A stretch of 64,000 nt of DNA. Source: an uncultured Verrucomicrobiota bacterium. Its GTDB lineage: Bacteria; Verrucomicrobiota; Verrucomicrobiia; Limisphaerales; UBA9464. Where the stretch lies: NCBI GenBank assembly GCA_903907925.1, contig CAIVQB010000001.1, positions 1 to 64,000 of the forward strand, read 5' to 3'. A model generated the notes under the pieces. That model searched no databases. It had not been told where the DNA came from and saw nothing but the letters and a program-made list of their open reading frames with translations. The translations under genes were made by a program, and so were the position numbers. Of the stretch, positions 8,178 through 16,757 are shown piece after piece; the stretch's first letter is position 1; each line of letters begins with the position of its first letter.

Positions 8178-8813
8178 ATGAAATACCGCGCCATCCTCCT
8201 TTTCGGTGCCCCCGGTGCCGGAAAGGGTACCCAGGGCAAGATCCTCGGTCAGATACCGAACTTCGTTCACTTCTCCTGCGGCGACGCGTTCCGGAATCTC
8301 CGGGTGGATTCGCCGCTGGGCCGGGTCTTCGTCGAATTTGCCTCCAAGGGCAATCTGGTGCCGGACGAGCCGACGATCGAATTGTGGACCACCTCCATCA
8401 CCGGCATGAAGTTGACCGGCCGGTTCAATCCGGAGGCCGATACACTCCTGCTCGACGGGATTCCCCGGAACCCGAACCAAGTCCGGATCATGTCGGAAAT
8501 GGTGGACGTCGTCGCCGTGTTCAACCTGTTCTGTCCACACATCGACAAACTGATCGTCCGGCTCCAACGCCGCGCACTCAAGGAGAACCGGCTCGACGAC
8601 GCCAACGTCGAAACGATTCGTTCCCGGCTGGAGACCTACAAACGCGAGACCCGCGCGGTGCTGGAATGTTATCCGGAGCAGATCATCCACCAGATCGATT
8701 CAACGCAGGAACCCATGCGGGTGCTGCTGGATATTCTTCAAATCATTGCCCGCATTCCCAAACCGGCGATCAGCGACGGCAACACAACCTTTTCCGGCGC
8801 GGGCGGTAGGTAG
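8178..8813 (+). CDS. adenylate kinase family nucleoside monophosphate kinase
   Basis: 211 residues. It transfers phosphate from ATP to an NMP. Visible elements are the Walker A GAPGAGKGT (residues 10-18), the NMP-binding segment with SCGDAFRNL (about 33-41), LDGIPRNPNQ (equivalent of LDGFPR) near residue 95, and the R...RLDD arginine/LID motif near 140. The LID is the short, zinc-free form. Because IPRN departs from the canonical FPRT, this may be a second, diverged copy rather than the housekeeping Adk (inference). It lies 43 bases after the preceding gene and 62 before fmt. Confidence 0.88.
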   Translation: MKYRAILLFGAPGAGKGTQGKILGQIPNFVHFSCGDAFRNLRVDSPLGRVFVEFASKGNLVPDEPTIELWTTSITGMKLTGRFNPEADTLLLDGIPRNPNQVRIMSEMVDVVAVFNLFCPHIDKLIVRLQRRALKENRLDDANVETIRSRLETYKRETRAVLECYPEQIIHQIDSTQEPMRVLLDILQIIARIPKPAISDGNTTFSGAGGR

Positions 8814-8875
8814 GGGATTTAGGATCTGGGATCTCGGGTTGCTGGTTCCTTCGGTCGGTTTGTTTGCCTAGTCCA

Positions 8876-9817
8876 ATGAGTTCCCCGATCCGTCTCGTGT
8901 TTATGGGCACGCCTGAATTGGCGCGGGTTATCCTGGCGCGATTGGTGGACAACCCCGGCTTCGATGTTTGCGCCGTCGTGGCCCAACCGGATCGGCCGGC
9001 CGGTCGATCGCTGGAGTTGCGTCCCCCTGCGGTCAAGGTCGAGGCGCTGGCTCGCGGTCTGCCGGTGTTCCAACCGGAACGCGCCCGCAACCCGGAGTTC
9101 ATCGAACAGGTTCGCGCCTGGGCGCCCGAAGTGTTGGTGGTGGCCGCCTACGGTCAGATCCTTCCGCAGGCGTTGCTCGATGTGCCGCGACACGGTTGCT
9201 TGAACATTCACACCTCGCTCCTGCCGCGCTGGCGGGGGGCGGCACCGATTCAATGGGCGATCGCGTCGGGCGATGCCGAGACGGGCGTCACCCTGATGCG
9301 CATGGACGCCGGGCTCGACACGGGTCCGGTGGTCGCGATGACACGGACGCCGATCGCCGCGGAGGATACCTCGGCCACCATTCACGACCGCCTTGCTGCG
9401 CTGGGTGCCGACCTGTTGGTGGAGACGCTTCCCGCCTATGTGGCGGGCCGTTGCATCCTGGTTCCGCAACCCGCAGCCGGTGTCACCGTTGCGCGAAAAA
9501 TCACCCGGGAAGATGGACGGGTGGACTGGACCCGTCCGGCGATTGAACTGTGGAATCGTTTGCGCGGTTTCACCCCGTGGCCTGGTCTGCACTGCTTCGT
9601 CCCGGCCGAACCGCGACCGCGATTGTTGAAGTTGCTGGCAGCCGTTCCAACCGAGGGCAGTGGCGCACCGGGTTCTGTCATTTCATCCAGCCCGTCCGGT
9701 GTGGTGGTGGCCTGCGGAACTGGTGCACTTCGCGTGACCGAACTGCAACTCGAAGGCGGTCGCCCGCAAACGGCGGCACAGTTCGCGGCGGGGAATCATC
9801 CGGAGCGATTGAACTGA
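8876..9817 (+). CDS. fmt: methionyl-tRNA formyltransferase
   Basis: 313 residues, full length. It formylates initiator Met-tRNA using 10-formyltetrahydrofolate. The N-terminal catalytic domain shows FMGTPELA (residues 8-15), VVAAYGQILP, the active-site block NIHTSLLPRWRGAAPIQ around residue 110, and DAGLDTGP with the catalytic Asp. The C-terminal OB-like domain begins near ARKITREDGRVDW. ATG 8876 gives MSSPIRLVFMGTP; the in-frame codon at 8864 is TTG and is rejected. No def (deformylase) gene is adjacent. Confidence 0.96.
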   Translation: MSSPIRLVFMGTPELARVILARLVDNPGFDVCAVVAQPDRPAGRSLELRPPAVKVEALARGLPVFQPERARNPEFIEQVRAWAPEVLVVAAYGQILPQALLDVPRHGCLNIHTSLLPRWRGAAPIQWAIASGDAETGVTLMRMDAGLDTGPVVAMTRTPIAAEDTSATIHDRLAALGADLLVETLPAYVAGRCILVPQPAAGVTVARKITREDGRVDWTRPAIELWNRLRGFTPWPGLHCFVPAEPRPRLLKLLAAVPTEGSGAPGSVISSSPSGVVVACGTGALRVTELQLEGGRPQTAAQFAAGNHPERLN

Positions 9818-9838
9818 ACGGGAAAACGCTCTTATCAT

Positions 9839-10192
9839 ATGAAGTCGTTGAGCCTGCTGGCACTCGCCCTATCCATCACTCTTGGTGAGTGCAAACAGGC
9901 ATCACCAAGAGACAAGGAGGCGTCCGCGCTTCGGAAGGCCTTGAAGGCTGTTACGCTGGGAGATGGTGTTTCGCAGTCCGAAGCCGACCTGATCGCGAGG
10001 TGTTATTTCAATCAAAACGTCGGTTGCGGACAATTCACCGGCATTCGGGACGGAGGAGATACTTGGATCGTCGACGGGGTATTTGGCTACCGAGGTCGGC
10101 CCATTGTCGGTTTCGAAATCTCCAAAACCAGTGGCAAAATCACATCGCCCGATGGGCCGAGTTACGCGACGCCGTTTCAGATATTTCCGTAG
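9839..10192 (+). CDS. small secreted hypothetical protein
   Basis: 117 residues. An N-terminal hydrophobic segment (MKSLSLLALALSITLGEC) looks like a Sec signal; the Cys is preceded by Glu, so it is not a good lipobox. The mature part has SQSEADLIARCYFNQN, a Cys pair (about 59 and 67), GGDTWIVDGVFG and PIVGFEISKTSGKI, consistent with a small alpha+beta fold like NTF2- or PepSY-type secreted domains. Real coding is supported by the signal peptide and by ordinary composition. It starts 21 bases after the fmt stop and may be cotranscribed. Function unknown. Confidence 0.65.
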   Translation: MKSLSLLALALSITLGECKQASPRDKEASALRKALKAVTLGDGVSQSEADLIARCYFNQNVGCGQFTGIRDGGDTWIVDGVFGYRGRPIVGFEISKTSGKITSPDGPSYATPFQIFP

Positions 10193-10255
10193 CGTGTCGG
10201 AGGCGGTCACCGTTCCCCTGATGCAAACCTCACCGCGTCGGCTAGTGTTGCGGTC

Positions 10256-11191
10256 ATGAAACGCCTCCTCGCGCTGGGGTTGATCGGCTCGGTGCTCCTG
10301 CCGGTTCACGGGCAGGATCCCGCGGTGGATCTCGATGGATTGGTTCGGGCCGGCCAACAATTGGTGCGCCAGCAACTGGACGCCCAAGGATTGCAGTTGG
10401 CGGTGCCGGTCGGTGAAGTGCAAGTGCGGGCCTGGTTGAAGGAATTGCAGACCCGGTTTGCTGGCGAATATGTGTTGGACCTGACCCGGCTCCGACCGGC
10501 CGCCGAGGCGGCGTTGCCCTTTCTGGATGCGTCCGAGGAATTGCAGCCGTATTCGATGTGGCTGCGCACCCGGCTGGATTATCTGAAGGCCGCGGATGAA
10601 CTTGAACTGCTGATTCCCGGCGCGCCGACCCCGAAGCCGGGAGTGCCTGTGCCGCCTCGAGCCCGGCCGACCCCGGAACAACAACGTCGGGTCTGGTCCA
10701 AGGTGGTGGCTCTGGAACCCTGGCCGGAGTCGGCCAATCGTTTCGTGCCGAGGTTGAAGCCGTTGTTCACCGCAGAGCACGTTCCCGCGGAATTGGTGTG
10801 GCTCGCCGAGGTGGAATCGTCCTTTCAACCCGGCGCGCGCAGTCCGGCGGGCGCGGCCGGATTGTTCCAATTGATGCCGCAGACGGCGCGGCAGGAGGGG
10901 CTGAGCCTGTGGCCGATGGATCAGCGTTACGATCCCGACAAAAGCGCCCGGGCCTCGGCGCGTTATCTGAAAACCCTGCACGCCGAGTTCAAGGACTGGT
11001 CACTGGCGCTGGCGGCCTATAACAGCGGTGACGGACACGTCCGCACGCTGATGAAGCGTCATTCGGTTCGCAGTTACGACCGTCTTGCACCCTATTTGCC
11101 GGCCGAAACCCAACTCTACGTTCCCAAGGTGGAAGCCGTCATCCGCCGCCGCGAAGGCAAGGCTTTGGCTGAACTCGCGGTGGCCCGTTGA
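10256..11191 (+). CDS. lytic transglycosylase, SLT/MltD-like
   Basis: 311 residues. A signal peptide (MKRLLALGLIGSVLLPVHG) leads to an N-terminal helical region (25-115), a Pro-rich linker (120-140) and an SLT catalytic domain (165-300). The domain holds the catalytic Glu in AEVESSFQP (E187), then SPAGAAGLFQLMPQTA and AAYNSGDGHV, which are the standard family motifs. It cleaves peptidoglycan glycan strands with 1,6-anhydro product formation in the periplasm. There is no LysM domain, unlike MltD. A TAGTGT box ends 7 nt before the ATG. Confidence 0.92.
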   Translation: MKRLLALGLIGSVLLPVHGQDPAVDLDGLVRAGQQLVRQQLDAQGLQLAVPVGEVQVRAWLKELQTRFAGEYVLDLTRLRPAAEAALPFLDASEELQPYSMWLRTRLDYLKAADELELLIPGAPTPKPGVPVPPRARPTPEQQRRVWSKVVALEPWPESANRFVPRLKPLFTAEHVPAELVWLAEVESSFQPGARSPAGAAGLFQLMPQTARQEGLSLWPMDQRYDPDKSARASARYLKTLHAEFKDWSLALAAYNSGDGHVRTLMKRHSVRSYDRLAPYLPAETQLYVPKVEAVIRRREGKALAELAVAR

Positions 11192-11197
11192 CCGGAC

Positions 11198-11272
11198 GCG
11201 CCGTTGGCGCTTCGTGGCGCGCATTTCAGGGCCAAAGGCCCGCGCCATACCAGCCTGGGGCACCGCCCCAGG
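11198..11272. repeat. three consecutive short hairpins
   Basis: Perfect palindromes at 11198-11210 (GCGCC-GTT-GGCGC), 11229-11241 (GGGCC-AAA-GGCCC) and 11254-11272 (CCTGGGGC-ACC-GCCCCAGG) fill the space between two convergent genes. They may end transcription from either side, but none has a T tract. Confidence 0.7.
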
Positions 11273-11351
11273 ACCCGTGTTTCAGAAGAATCCCGAGAGC
11301 TGAAGGCCCGTTCCATTTTTAATTCGGAATCCGTCCGCCTCCGATCGTCGA

Positions 11352-14075
11352 TCAATCGTTATCTTCGACCTTGGTGATGGCCCATTCGGGATAGGGCAGG
11401 GTGGTTCCCTTCATCGCATGCCAGAGGATTCGGTTCAGGACGTCTTCGGGCGCCTTGTCGACCTCGCGGAAGTTCAACCGTGCCGAAACCTCGGCGTCCC
11501 GCCGCAGGATCGGGTCACGCAACGCCTGCGGTGACGGATTCATCTGGTCCAGGGCGACGTTGTTGGCAACGGCGTTGAACGGGCGCAAATTGGGCACCGG
11601 CATGAAGGCGTCGAACATCGGAGTCGCGCTGGCATCGAACTGGTTCATCGGCGGCAACCCGAGGATCTGTTCCATCGTCCGGATCAGGCTCGTGGTGTTG
11701 TATTGGGTGCCGACAATTTCACCGCGCTTGGTGTAGGGGCTGATGCAATAAGCCGTGGTGCGATAGCCGCTGACATGATCCCAGCCGCCCTGCGGATCGT
11801 CCTCGATGCCGAAGATCACGGTTTCCGGCCAGAACTTGCTGTGGCTGATCGCTTCAACGATGCGGCCGAAGGCGAGGTCATTGTCCGCCACGTGCGATGC
11901 CGGCGTCGGAGAACCGCGGCTGGTGCCGCTGGTGTGATCATTGGGCAGGCAGATGAAGATCATTTCCGGCCACTGCCCGGTGGCCTCCGCCTGCTTCAGT
12001 TCGCGAATAATGAAGTCGGCGCGATATTGATCCGGAACGTTCATCCCCCAACCGACGTAATCGGTGGGAAGATACGGCTTGAGCGAGGCCACCATCGGAT
12101 AGCTTGCGAAGACCACCGAGTTGGTCTCGCCCTTCCAGGTCTGGTAGCAATCGAGGTACTTGGGCTCGCCCTTGCGTTTGGGATCGAGCCAGTGGACGGC
12201 GGGCGCGCCGAATTCGCCGTAGTCGCGAAGTGTCTTCCCGTGCTTCAACACATTATCCCAGAGGAATCCGCTGGGGGCATAGGCCAGCGCGTCGTTTTCA
12301 TCGGTGCCCATGCCGTCGGGATAACTGCGCGGGAAACCGGCGAACGATTTCTCCATGTAGTCGGTGGCGAACGCCGTCGTGCTCCATTGATGGCCGTCGG
12401 CGCTGAGGATTCCGGAACAATAGGTGTTGTCCAACAAGACGAACTCGCGGGCCATCTGATGCTGGTTCGGAGTGATGGATTCCGGGAAGATGCAAAGGCT
12501 CGGATCGCCGTTGCCGGGTTTGAGGTCGCCGAGCACCTGATCGTAGGTCCGGTTCTCCTTGATGATGTAGACCACGTGCTTGAAGACGCTGGGTTCGCCG
12601 ATTCGCTCGGGGACTGGGCGGGCGGGCTGTCCGGGCCGGGCCGGGAGACGGCTCGTCGCGATGGCGTCGCGGCGCATGTTGCGGGCGACGATCTCCGACA
12701 TCGCGGCCAGTGCCTTCTTTTTCGGCAGCGGGATGAGGGACAACGATCCGCTGTATTGATGGGAATTGAAGCCGGTCTTCGCTGCCCCATCGGTCTTGGG
12801 CTGGGTGGCGTGTCCCTTGATATTGGCCACGATCAAGGTGTCGCGGGGCGTGTCCAGAATCAGCGCGCCGGGGAACCAGCCGGTGGGGATCAATCCCTGC
12901 AGCTTGGAATCGCGATCCGACGGATCGAAACCGATCACCGCGACGGCGTTTTGCGTTCCGTTGGCGACGTACAAGACCCTGCCGCGCTTGTCGAAGGCCA
13001 GAGCGTTGGGAGAAGCGCCGAACAACTCCGCCGGCGTCGCCTTGACCCAGATGGTCTCCGCCACGCGATCCGTCCGCGTGTCGATGACGCTCAACGTATC
13101 GGCCGCGGCATTCGCGCAAACGAGATATCGCCGGTTGGGCGAAAGGGCCAGCGCGCTGGCGTGGAGTCCGGTCAGGATTTCGGATGCCACTGGTCCGGCT
13201 TCGAGCGGGATCACACTCACGCTGCCCTCGCTGGCGATGTGACGCACCGGATCGACCCGGACCACCGTGCCGCGTCCGGCCGGTCCGGTCAGGTCTTCCG
13301 CGCCCGGCCGACGGCCACCCCAGTTCGACACGTAAGCTTTCTTGCCAAGGATCACCACATCATACGGTGCCACTCCGGTTGGGAAGGTTCGCAGAACTTC
13401 ACCGGTGGTGGCGTTGAGTTCGAGCAGGGTATTGGAGAGATTGCCGCAAACGTAGAGTCGGTTTCCGTCGGCACTGAACGCGAGTCCGGCGGGGATCTCA
13501 TCCTTGCGCCGCGGGGCCTTCGCCAGGGGAAGGGAGATCGAATGCGACGGGGTGACCGTACCGTCCTGGGCCACCGTGAAAACTTTCAACGACCCGTTGA
13601 CGTTGCTGAGGAGGATCCGCCGTCCGTCTGGTGAAAAAACCAGGCCCGTGAAACTGACCTGTCCGTCCTTGTCGGGCTTGAGAATGTTGGACGAGACCGA
13701 ATCGGGCCGCGGTTCGTTCTGTTCGGCATTGGGCAGGGCGACGCGTTGGCGAATGGCACCGGTGATGGGGTCGAGGACCAGAAGTTCACTGGTTTTGCCG
13801 GTGGCCAGAAGGAGTTTTCCGTCCGGCGACAACGCGATGGCCTGGGGTCGGAGCCCGTTCAGCTCGATCTGTCTGCCGGCGGGTGTAACGGCCTGATTGA
13901 CCGGCAGCACGGTTCGATTGCCATCGTGATGACCGACGGTTTCGGTATTGGCAGCGGGTGCCGGAGCCGGTGCGGCGGCGATCACCTTCGTCACCGGCGC
14001 GAGCAGGAGAAGTACGACCGCCACCGTGGAGATCGATTCGGTGACGGAAAATGATTTCGAAAGGAGCTTCATCAT
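11352..14075 (-). CDS. YncE-type beta-propeller fused to phosphoesterase (AcpA-like)
   Basis: 907 residues, secreted or membrane-anchored (hydrophobic STVAVVLLLLAPVTKVIAA, residues 17-35). Residues about 70-440 form a seven-bladed YncE/YVTN-like propeller with repeated blocks such as AIALSPDGKLLLATG and LVFSPDGRRILLSN. Residues about 510-800 form an alkaline-phosphatase-superfamily phosphoesterase domain of the acid phosphatase/phospholipase C type: HVVYIIKENRTYDQVLGD, then ICLPNDHTSGT and the metal-site GGWDHVSGYRTTA. It likely hydrolyses phosphate esters outside the cytoplasm; the substrate is unknown. Start is the first of two adjacent ATGs. Confidence 0.9.
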   Translation of the reverse strand: MMKLLSKSFSVTESISTVAVVLLLLAPVTKVIAAAPAPAPAANTETVGHHDGNRTVLPVNQAVTPAGRQIELNGLRPQAIALSPDGKLLLATGKTSELLVLDPITGAIRQRVALPNAEQNEPRPDSVSSNILKPDKDGQVSFTGLVFSPDGRRILLSNVNGSLKVFTVAQDGTVTPSHSISLPLAKAPRRKDEIPAGLAFSADGNRLYVCGNLSNTLLELNATTGEVLRTFPTGVAPYDVVILGKKAYVSNWGGRRPGAEDLTGPAGRGTVVRVDPVRHIASEGSVSVIPLEAGPVASEILTGLHASALALSPNRRYLVCANAAADTLSVIDTRTDRVAETIWVKATPAELFGASPNALAFDKRGRVLYVANGTQNAVAVIGFDPSDRDSKLQGLIPTGWFPGALILDTPRDTLIVANIKGHATQPKTDGAAKTGFNSHQYSGSLSLIPLPKKKALAAMSEIVARNMRRDAIATSRLPARPGQPARPVPERIGEPSVFKHVVYIIKENRTYDQVLGDLKPGNGDPSLCIFPESITPNQHQMAREFVLLDNTYCSGILSADGHQWSTTAFATDYMEKSFAGFPRSYPDGMGTDENDALAYAPSGFLWDNVLKHGKTLRDYGEFGAPAVHWLDPKRKGEPKYLDCYQTWKGETNSVVFASYPMVASLKPYLPTDYVGWGMNVPDQYRADFIIRELKQAEATGQWPEMIFICLPNDHTSGTSRGSPTPASHVADNDLAFGRIVEAISHSKFWPETVIFGIEDDPQGGWDHVSGYRTTAYCISPYTKRGEIVGTQYNTTSLIRTMEQILGLPPMNQFDASATPMFDAFMPVPNLRPFNAVANNVALDQMNPSPQALRDPILRRDAEVSARLNFREVDKAPEDVLNRILWHAMKGTTLPYPEWAITKVEDND

Positions 14076-14136
14076 CGTTCTCTGGAGCCTCTCTGCCGTG
14101 GGGTGTTTCGAGCAAGGCGGAAGGCGGTGGATTTGG

Positions 14137-14166
14137 CCCGGAGTCCCGCGTTCACGCGGCTCCGGG
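14137..14166. repeat. palindromic repeat, GGAGTCCCGCGTTCACGCGG family
   Basis: Outer arms CCCGGAG/CTCCGGG and inner arms CCGCG/CGCGG surround TTCA. It matches the copy at 34981-35010 and is a variant of the 4461-4520 element. It lies in the divergent gap upstream of the propeller-phosphoesterase and LOG genes. Confidence 0.7.
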
Positions 14167-14327
14167 AGTCACATCGACTGGGTTTGCGTCGGAAGATTGG
14201 ACACTGATTTCACGAATTCGCACGGATTCCTGAAGTGCCAATTGAGGGTGCTTCGATTTCGCGGACGGTGGGTGGGGCCGACACTTTCGCTGGTGCCGCG
14301 CCGGTCGGGTGTGGACCTTTGGCCGGG

Positions 14328-14909
14328 ATGAAACGTGTCTGCATTTTCTGCGGGTCCAGTCCGGGCACCGACCCGGCATTCGCCACCGCGGCAAGGTCGC
14401 TCGCTTCGGGACTGGCTGCGTCCGGCCTGGAGGTCGTGTACGGCGGGGCTCGATGCGGGTTGATGGGGATCGTGGCGGATGCGGCCTTGGCGGCGGGTGG
14501 ACGGGTGATCGGTGTCCTTCCGCGCGCCCTGGAGGCGAAGGAACTGGCTCATCCCCGGCTGACCCGCCTGCACCTGGTCGATTCCATGCATGAACGAAAG
14601 GCCCTGATGGCGGATTTATCCGATGCCTTTGTCGCGCTCCCGGGCGGGTTCGGAACGCTGGACGAGTTCTGTGAAGTCCTGACTTGGGCACAGCTCGGGA
14701 TTCACGCGAAACCCTGCGGCTTGCTGAACGCGGGCGGCTATTTCGACGGATTTCTGATGCAGATCCGCAGTGCGATTGCCGGAGGACTCACCCGGCCCGA
14801 ACACGCCGCGCTGATCCGAACCGCAACCACGCCGGAGGAACTGATCGGACGACTGTACGAGCCCGTTTCGGCGGTGATCCCGAAGTGGTTGGAATCGGAC
14901 GGAAGATAG
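14328..14909 (+). CDS. LOG family (TIGR00730) Rossmann-fold nucleotide hydrolase
   Basis: 193 residues, the usual length. The family hydrolyses nucleoside 5'-monophosphates, including cytokinin riboside phosphates, to base and ribose 5-phosphate. Hallmarks are VCIFCGSSPGTDP at the N-terminus, VVYGGARCGLMGIVADAA (about residues 35-52), the conserved SMHERKALM, and LPGGFGTLDEFCE, the PGGxGTxxE signature near residue 107. ATG 14328 begins exactly at the first beta strand; the upstream in-frame ATG at 14235 would add 31 unlikely residues. The gene ends 17 bases before the convergent AraC gene's stop. Confidence 0.93.
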   Translation: MKRVCIFCGSSPGTDPAFATAARSLASGLAASGLEVVYGGARCGLMGIVADAALAAGGRVIGVLPRALEAKELAHPRLTRLHLVDSMHERKALMADLSDAFVALPGGFGTLDEFCEVLTWAQLGIHAKPCGLLNAGGYFDGFLMQIRSAIAGGLTRPEHAALIRTATTPEELIGRLYEPVSAVIPKWLESDGR

Positions 14910-14911
14910 TC

Positions 14912-14932
14912 GCGACCCCGGGGCGTCAAGCG
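14912..14932. repeat. 21-bp intergenic box shared with 23884-23904
   Basis: The 21 bases are identical to 23884-23904 and centre on the near-palindrome GACCCCGGGGCGTC. On the minus strand the box begins CGCTTGACG, a -35-like element, and at the second site it forms the front half of a convincing promoter. Here it contains the stop codon of the AraC gene and is followed (minus strand) by TATCTT 15 nt later, pointing antisense into the LOG gene. Confidence 0.6.
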
Positions 14933-15852
14933 ACCCGGCGGCGTTTCACTTCTGTCCGAAGATAGACCTCCGGGGTGACACCGTAAGCGCGCTTGAAGTG
15001 GCGGGCCATGTGGCCCTGATCGGAGAAGCCGACCTTGAGGGCGACATCGACCACTCGACCGCCGGCGACTTGCAGGAGAAGGCGGGCACGTTCCACCCGG
15101 CAGCGCAGGACGTATTGATGCGGGGAAGTTCCGGTGGATTCCTTGAACATCCGGGCAAAGTGATACGCGCTCAGGCCGGCGCGTTGGGCGAGGGCGTTGA
15201 GATTGAGATCTTCGGCGAGGTGCTGCTCAATGTGCTGAAGGACCGCACGCAGGCGTTGCTGGGACAGGCCACCGACGGGAGGATTCAGTTCGGTGGGCTC
15301 CTCGGCGTAGTGATGCACCAGATGCACCGCGAGGGCGGTCGCCAGGGTTTCGCCGTACAGGCGTCCGGAACGGCCGTTCTCGACCTCCTTGCGCAGAGCG
15401 AGGGCGATCCCGGCCAGGAAGCCATCCTTTCTGGCAACGAAGCAGCGCAGTTGCACCGGCCGGCCCTTGGGGAACGAGTTGGCGGCGGCAGCCACGAACG
15501 AGGGGGTCAACGAAACGGTGATGTACCGGCAGGTGGATGGAACCCGGGCGGAATGGACCAGCCCGGCCGGAATCAAACTGACCGTGCCGTTTTCGAGAGT
15601 GAAGCGTTGCCAGGTGCCGTTGCTGGTCCACTCCATCTCGACCTGGGAATTCAGGCAAAGAGCGACGACATGGTTGAGCGGACAGACATCGGTGACCTCG
15701 ACCGACGAAACGGTATGCTCCTCCAACAGAACGCCGTCCCATTGCAGGGACGCGCTGGTCAAGGTGGGCAGCGCAGGTGGGACCGGGACGCGACGCCCGG
15801 ACTTCAAATCAAACATCAACTCGCGATCGGGGGGTGTGACGAGTTCGTGCAC
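14926..15852 (-). CDS. AraC family transcriptional regulator
   Basis: 308 residues. The C-terminal ~100 residues are a double helix-turn-helix AraC domain: RLRAVLQHIEQHLAEDLNL, LAQRAGLSAYHFARMFKEST, GTSPHQYVLRCRVERARLLL, and VVDVALKVGFSDQGHMARHF followed by GVTPEVYL. The N-terminal part (about 40-200) looks like a cupin/AraC ligand-binding domain. The start is a GTG at 15852. A TAGTCT hexamer lies 12 nt upstream. The target is unknown; the neighbouring fumarase operon on the same strand is one candidate, but nothing in sequence ties them together. Confidence 0.9.
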   Translation of the reverse strand: MHELVTPPDRELMFDLKSGRRVPVPPALPTLTSASLQWDGVLLEEHTVSSVEVTDVCPLNHVVALCLNSQVEMEWTSNGTWQRFTLENGTVSLIPAGLVHSARVPSTCRYITVSLTPSFVAAAANSFPKGRPVQLRCFVARKDGFLAGIALALRKEVENGRSGRLYGETLATALAVHLVHHYAEEPTELNPPVGGLSQQRLRAVLQHIEQHLAEDLNLNALAQRAGLSAYHFARMFKESTGTSPHQYVLRCRVERARLLLQVAGGRVVDVALKVGFSDQGHMARHFKRAYGVTPEVYLRTEVKRRRVA

Positions 15853-16150
15853 GGTTGAGTGTCCAGACTAAGGCGTTGTCGACGGGTTACATCGAACTCT
15901 CATACTGAGGGAAGAATCGCTGCTTTTGTGGCCAAGTGGATTCGAACGAGTTTAAAACATGCTTTCAAAACGCATGTTGCGTTCTTTTTGGCGTGAATGA
16001 TGGGTCTCGGACGTGGGGTCTGGGATCTCGGGTCTGGGATATTGGGTGGGGAGCGGGTGCACGATGGCGTGGACCGCGCATGGGTTGCGCGGCGAAGGCG
16101 ACAGGGTGCGGGGTGCGGAGCCGGTCGGAGTGGCGACCTACGGCCGACTC
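15853..16150. other. intergenic region with GGATCTGGGATCTCGGGT-type direct repeats
   Basis: No gene is seen in these 298 bases. It holds an AT-richer patch with a 7-bp inverted repeat (AACATGC/GCATGTT, 15956-15978) that on the minus strand is followed by TTTT and could end the fumarase transcript. A run of degenerate direct repeats of the type GGTCTGGGATCTCGGGTCTG lies at about 16005-16048. A similar stretch occurs at 8816-8842, before fmt. Confidence 0.55.
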
Positions 16151-16726
16151 TTACAAACGGCTTTGGAGCGCGGCTTCGCTCGCGGCGAAGACTTCGCGAT
16201 GGAGCGATTCGCCGTGGGCATCCATGGTGACGACTGCTGGAAATTCACTCACTTCCAGTTCCCAGATCGCTTCAGGGGATCCGAATTTCTCCAGGAAATA
16301 GACGCCGCGAACCCGGGTGACGCACTCCGCCAACACTTGGGCAGCCCCGCCGATGGCATGGAGGTACACACAACCGTGCTCCTTGCAGCCGGCCAGGGTT
16401 CGGTCGCCCATGCCGCCTTTGCCGATGACGCCCCGGACACCGAAATGCCCGATGATCTCCGCCTGATACGGCTCTTCCCGGATCGAAGTGGTCGGGCCGG
16501 CCGCGGTGCAGTTCCACGAACCATCCGCCTGCTTCATCATCACCGGTCCGCAGTGGTAGATGATTCCGCCCTTCAAATCGACCCCGGGCGGAAGTTCACC
16601 GCCTTCGTGCAGGTATTTGTGCACCGCGTCACGGCCGGTGAAGATCACGCCGTTGATTTGGACTTCGTCGCCCACTTTGAGGGCGCGAACGGCCTCTTCT
16701 GTGATGGGTGTGGTCAGGGAAATCAT
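16151..16726 (-). CDS. class I fumarate hydratase, beta subunit (C-terminal domain)
   Basis: 191 residues matching the Fumerase_C domain: RALKVGDEVQINGVIFTGRDAVHK, LKGGIIYHCGPVM, AAGPTTSIREEPYQ, GVRGVIGKGGMGDRTL and AIGGAAQVLAECV. With the alpha subunit it forms an oxygen-sensitive [4Fe-4S] hydro-lyase interconverting fumarate and malate; a tartrate dehydratase role cannot be excluded. A GGAG Shine-Dalgarno lies about 9 nt before the ATG and 31 bases separate it from the alpha stop, consistent with an operon. The last residues (ASEAALQSRL) are encoded by sequence resembling the intergenic repeat at 20541-20615, so the C-terminus may have been reshaped by a repeat. Confidence 0.93.
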   Translation of the reverse strand: MISLTTPITEEAVRALKVGDEVQINGVIFTGRDAVHKYLHEGGELPPGVDLKGGIIYHCGPVMMKQADGSWNCTAAGPTTSIREEPYQAEIIGHFGVRGVIGKGGMGDRTLAGCKEHGCVYLHAIGGAAQVLAECVTRVRGVYFLEKFGSPEAIWELEVSEFPAVVTMDAHGESLHREVFAASEAALQSRL

Positions 16727-16757
16727 GGTTCAATCTCCAAAAAAGGGGCGACCCGGT

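Noticed and set aside
9809-9837. TTGAAC-17-TTATCA as a promoter for the small secreted gene at 9839
   Set aside because: The -10 would end 1 nt before the ATG, placing the transcript start inside the gene. The hexamers also overlap the fmt stop region, so chance is more likely.
14235-14327. N-terminal extension of the LOG-family protein from an upstream ATG
   Set aside because: The extra 31 residues have no counterpart in the family, and the fold starts at the ATG at 14328.
15935-15960. tRNA T-loop (minus strand GTTCGAATCC)
   Set aside because: The flanking bases do not form a T stem, and no anticodon arm or acceptor stem could be built around it.
15936-16301. Plus-strand open frames between the AraC and fumarase genes
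   Set aside because: They consist of the degenerate GGATCTCGGGT repeats and the antisense of fumarase beta; composition and residues are not protein-like.
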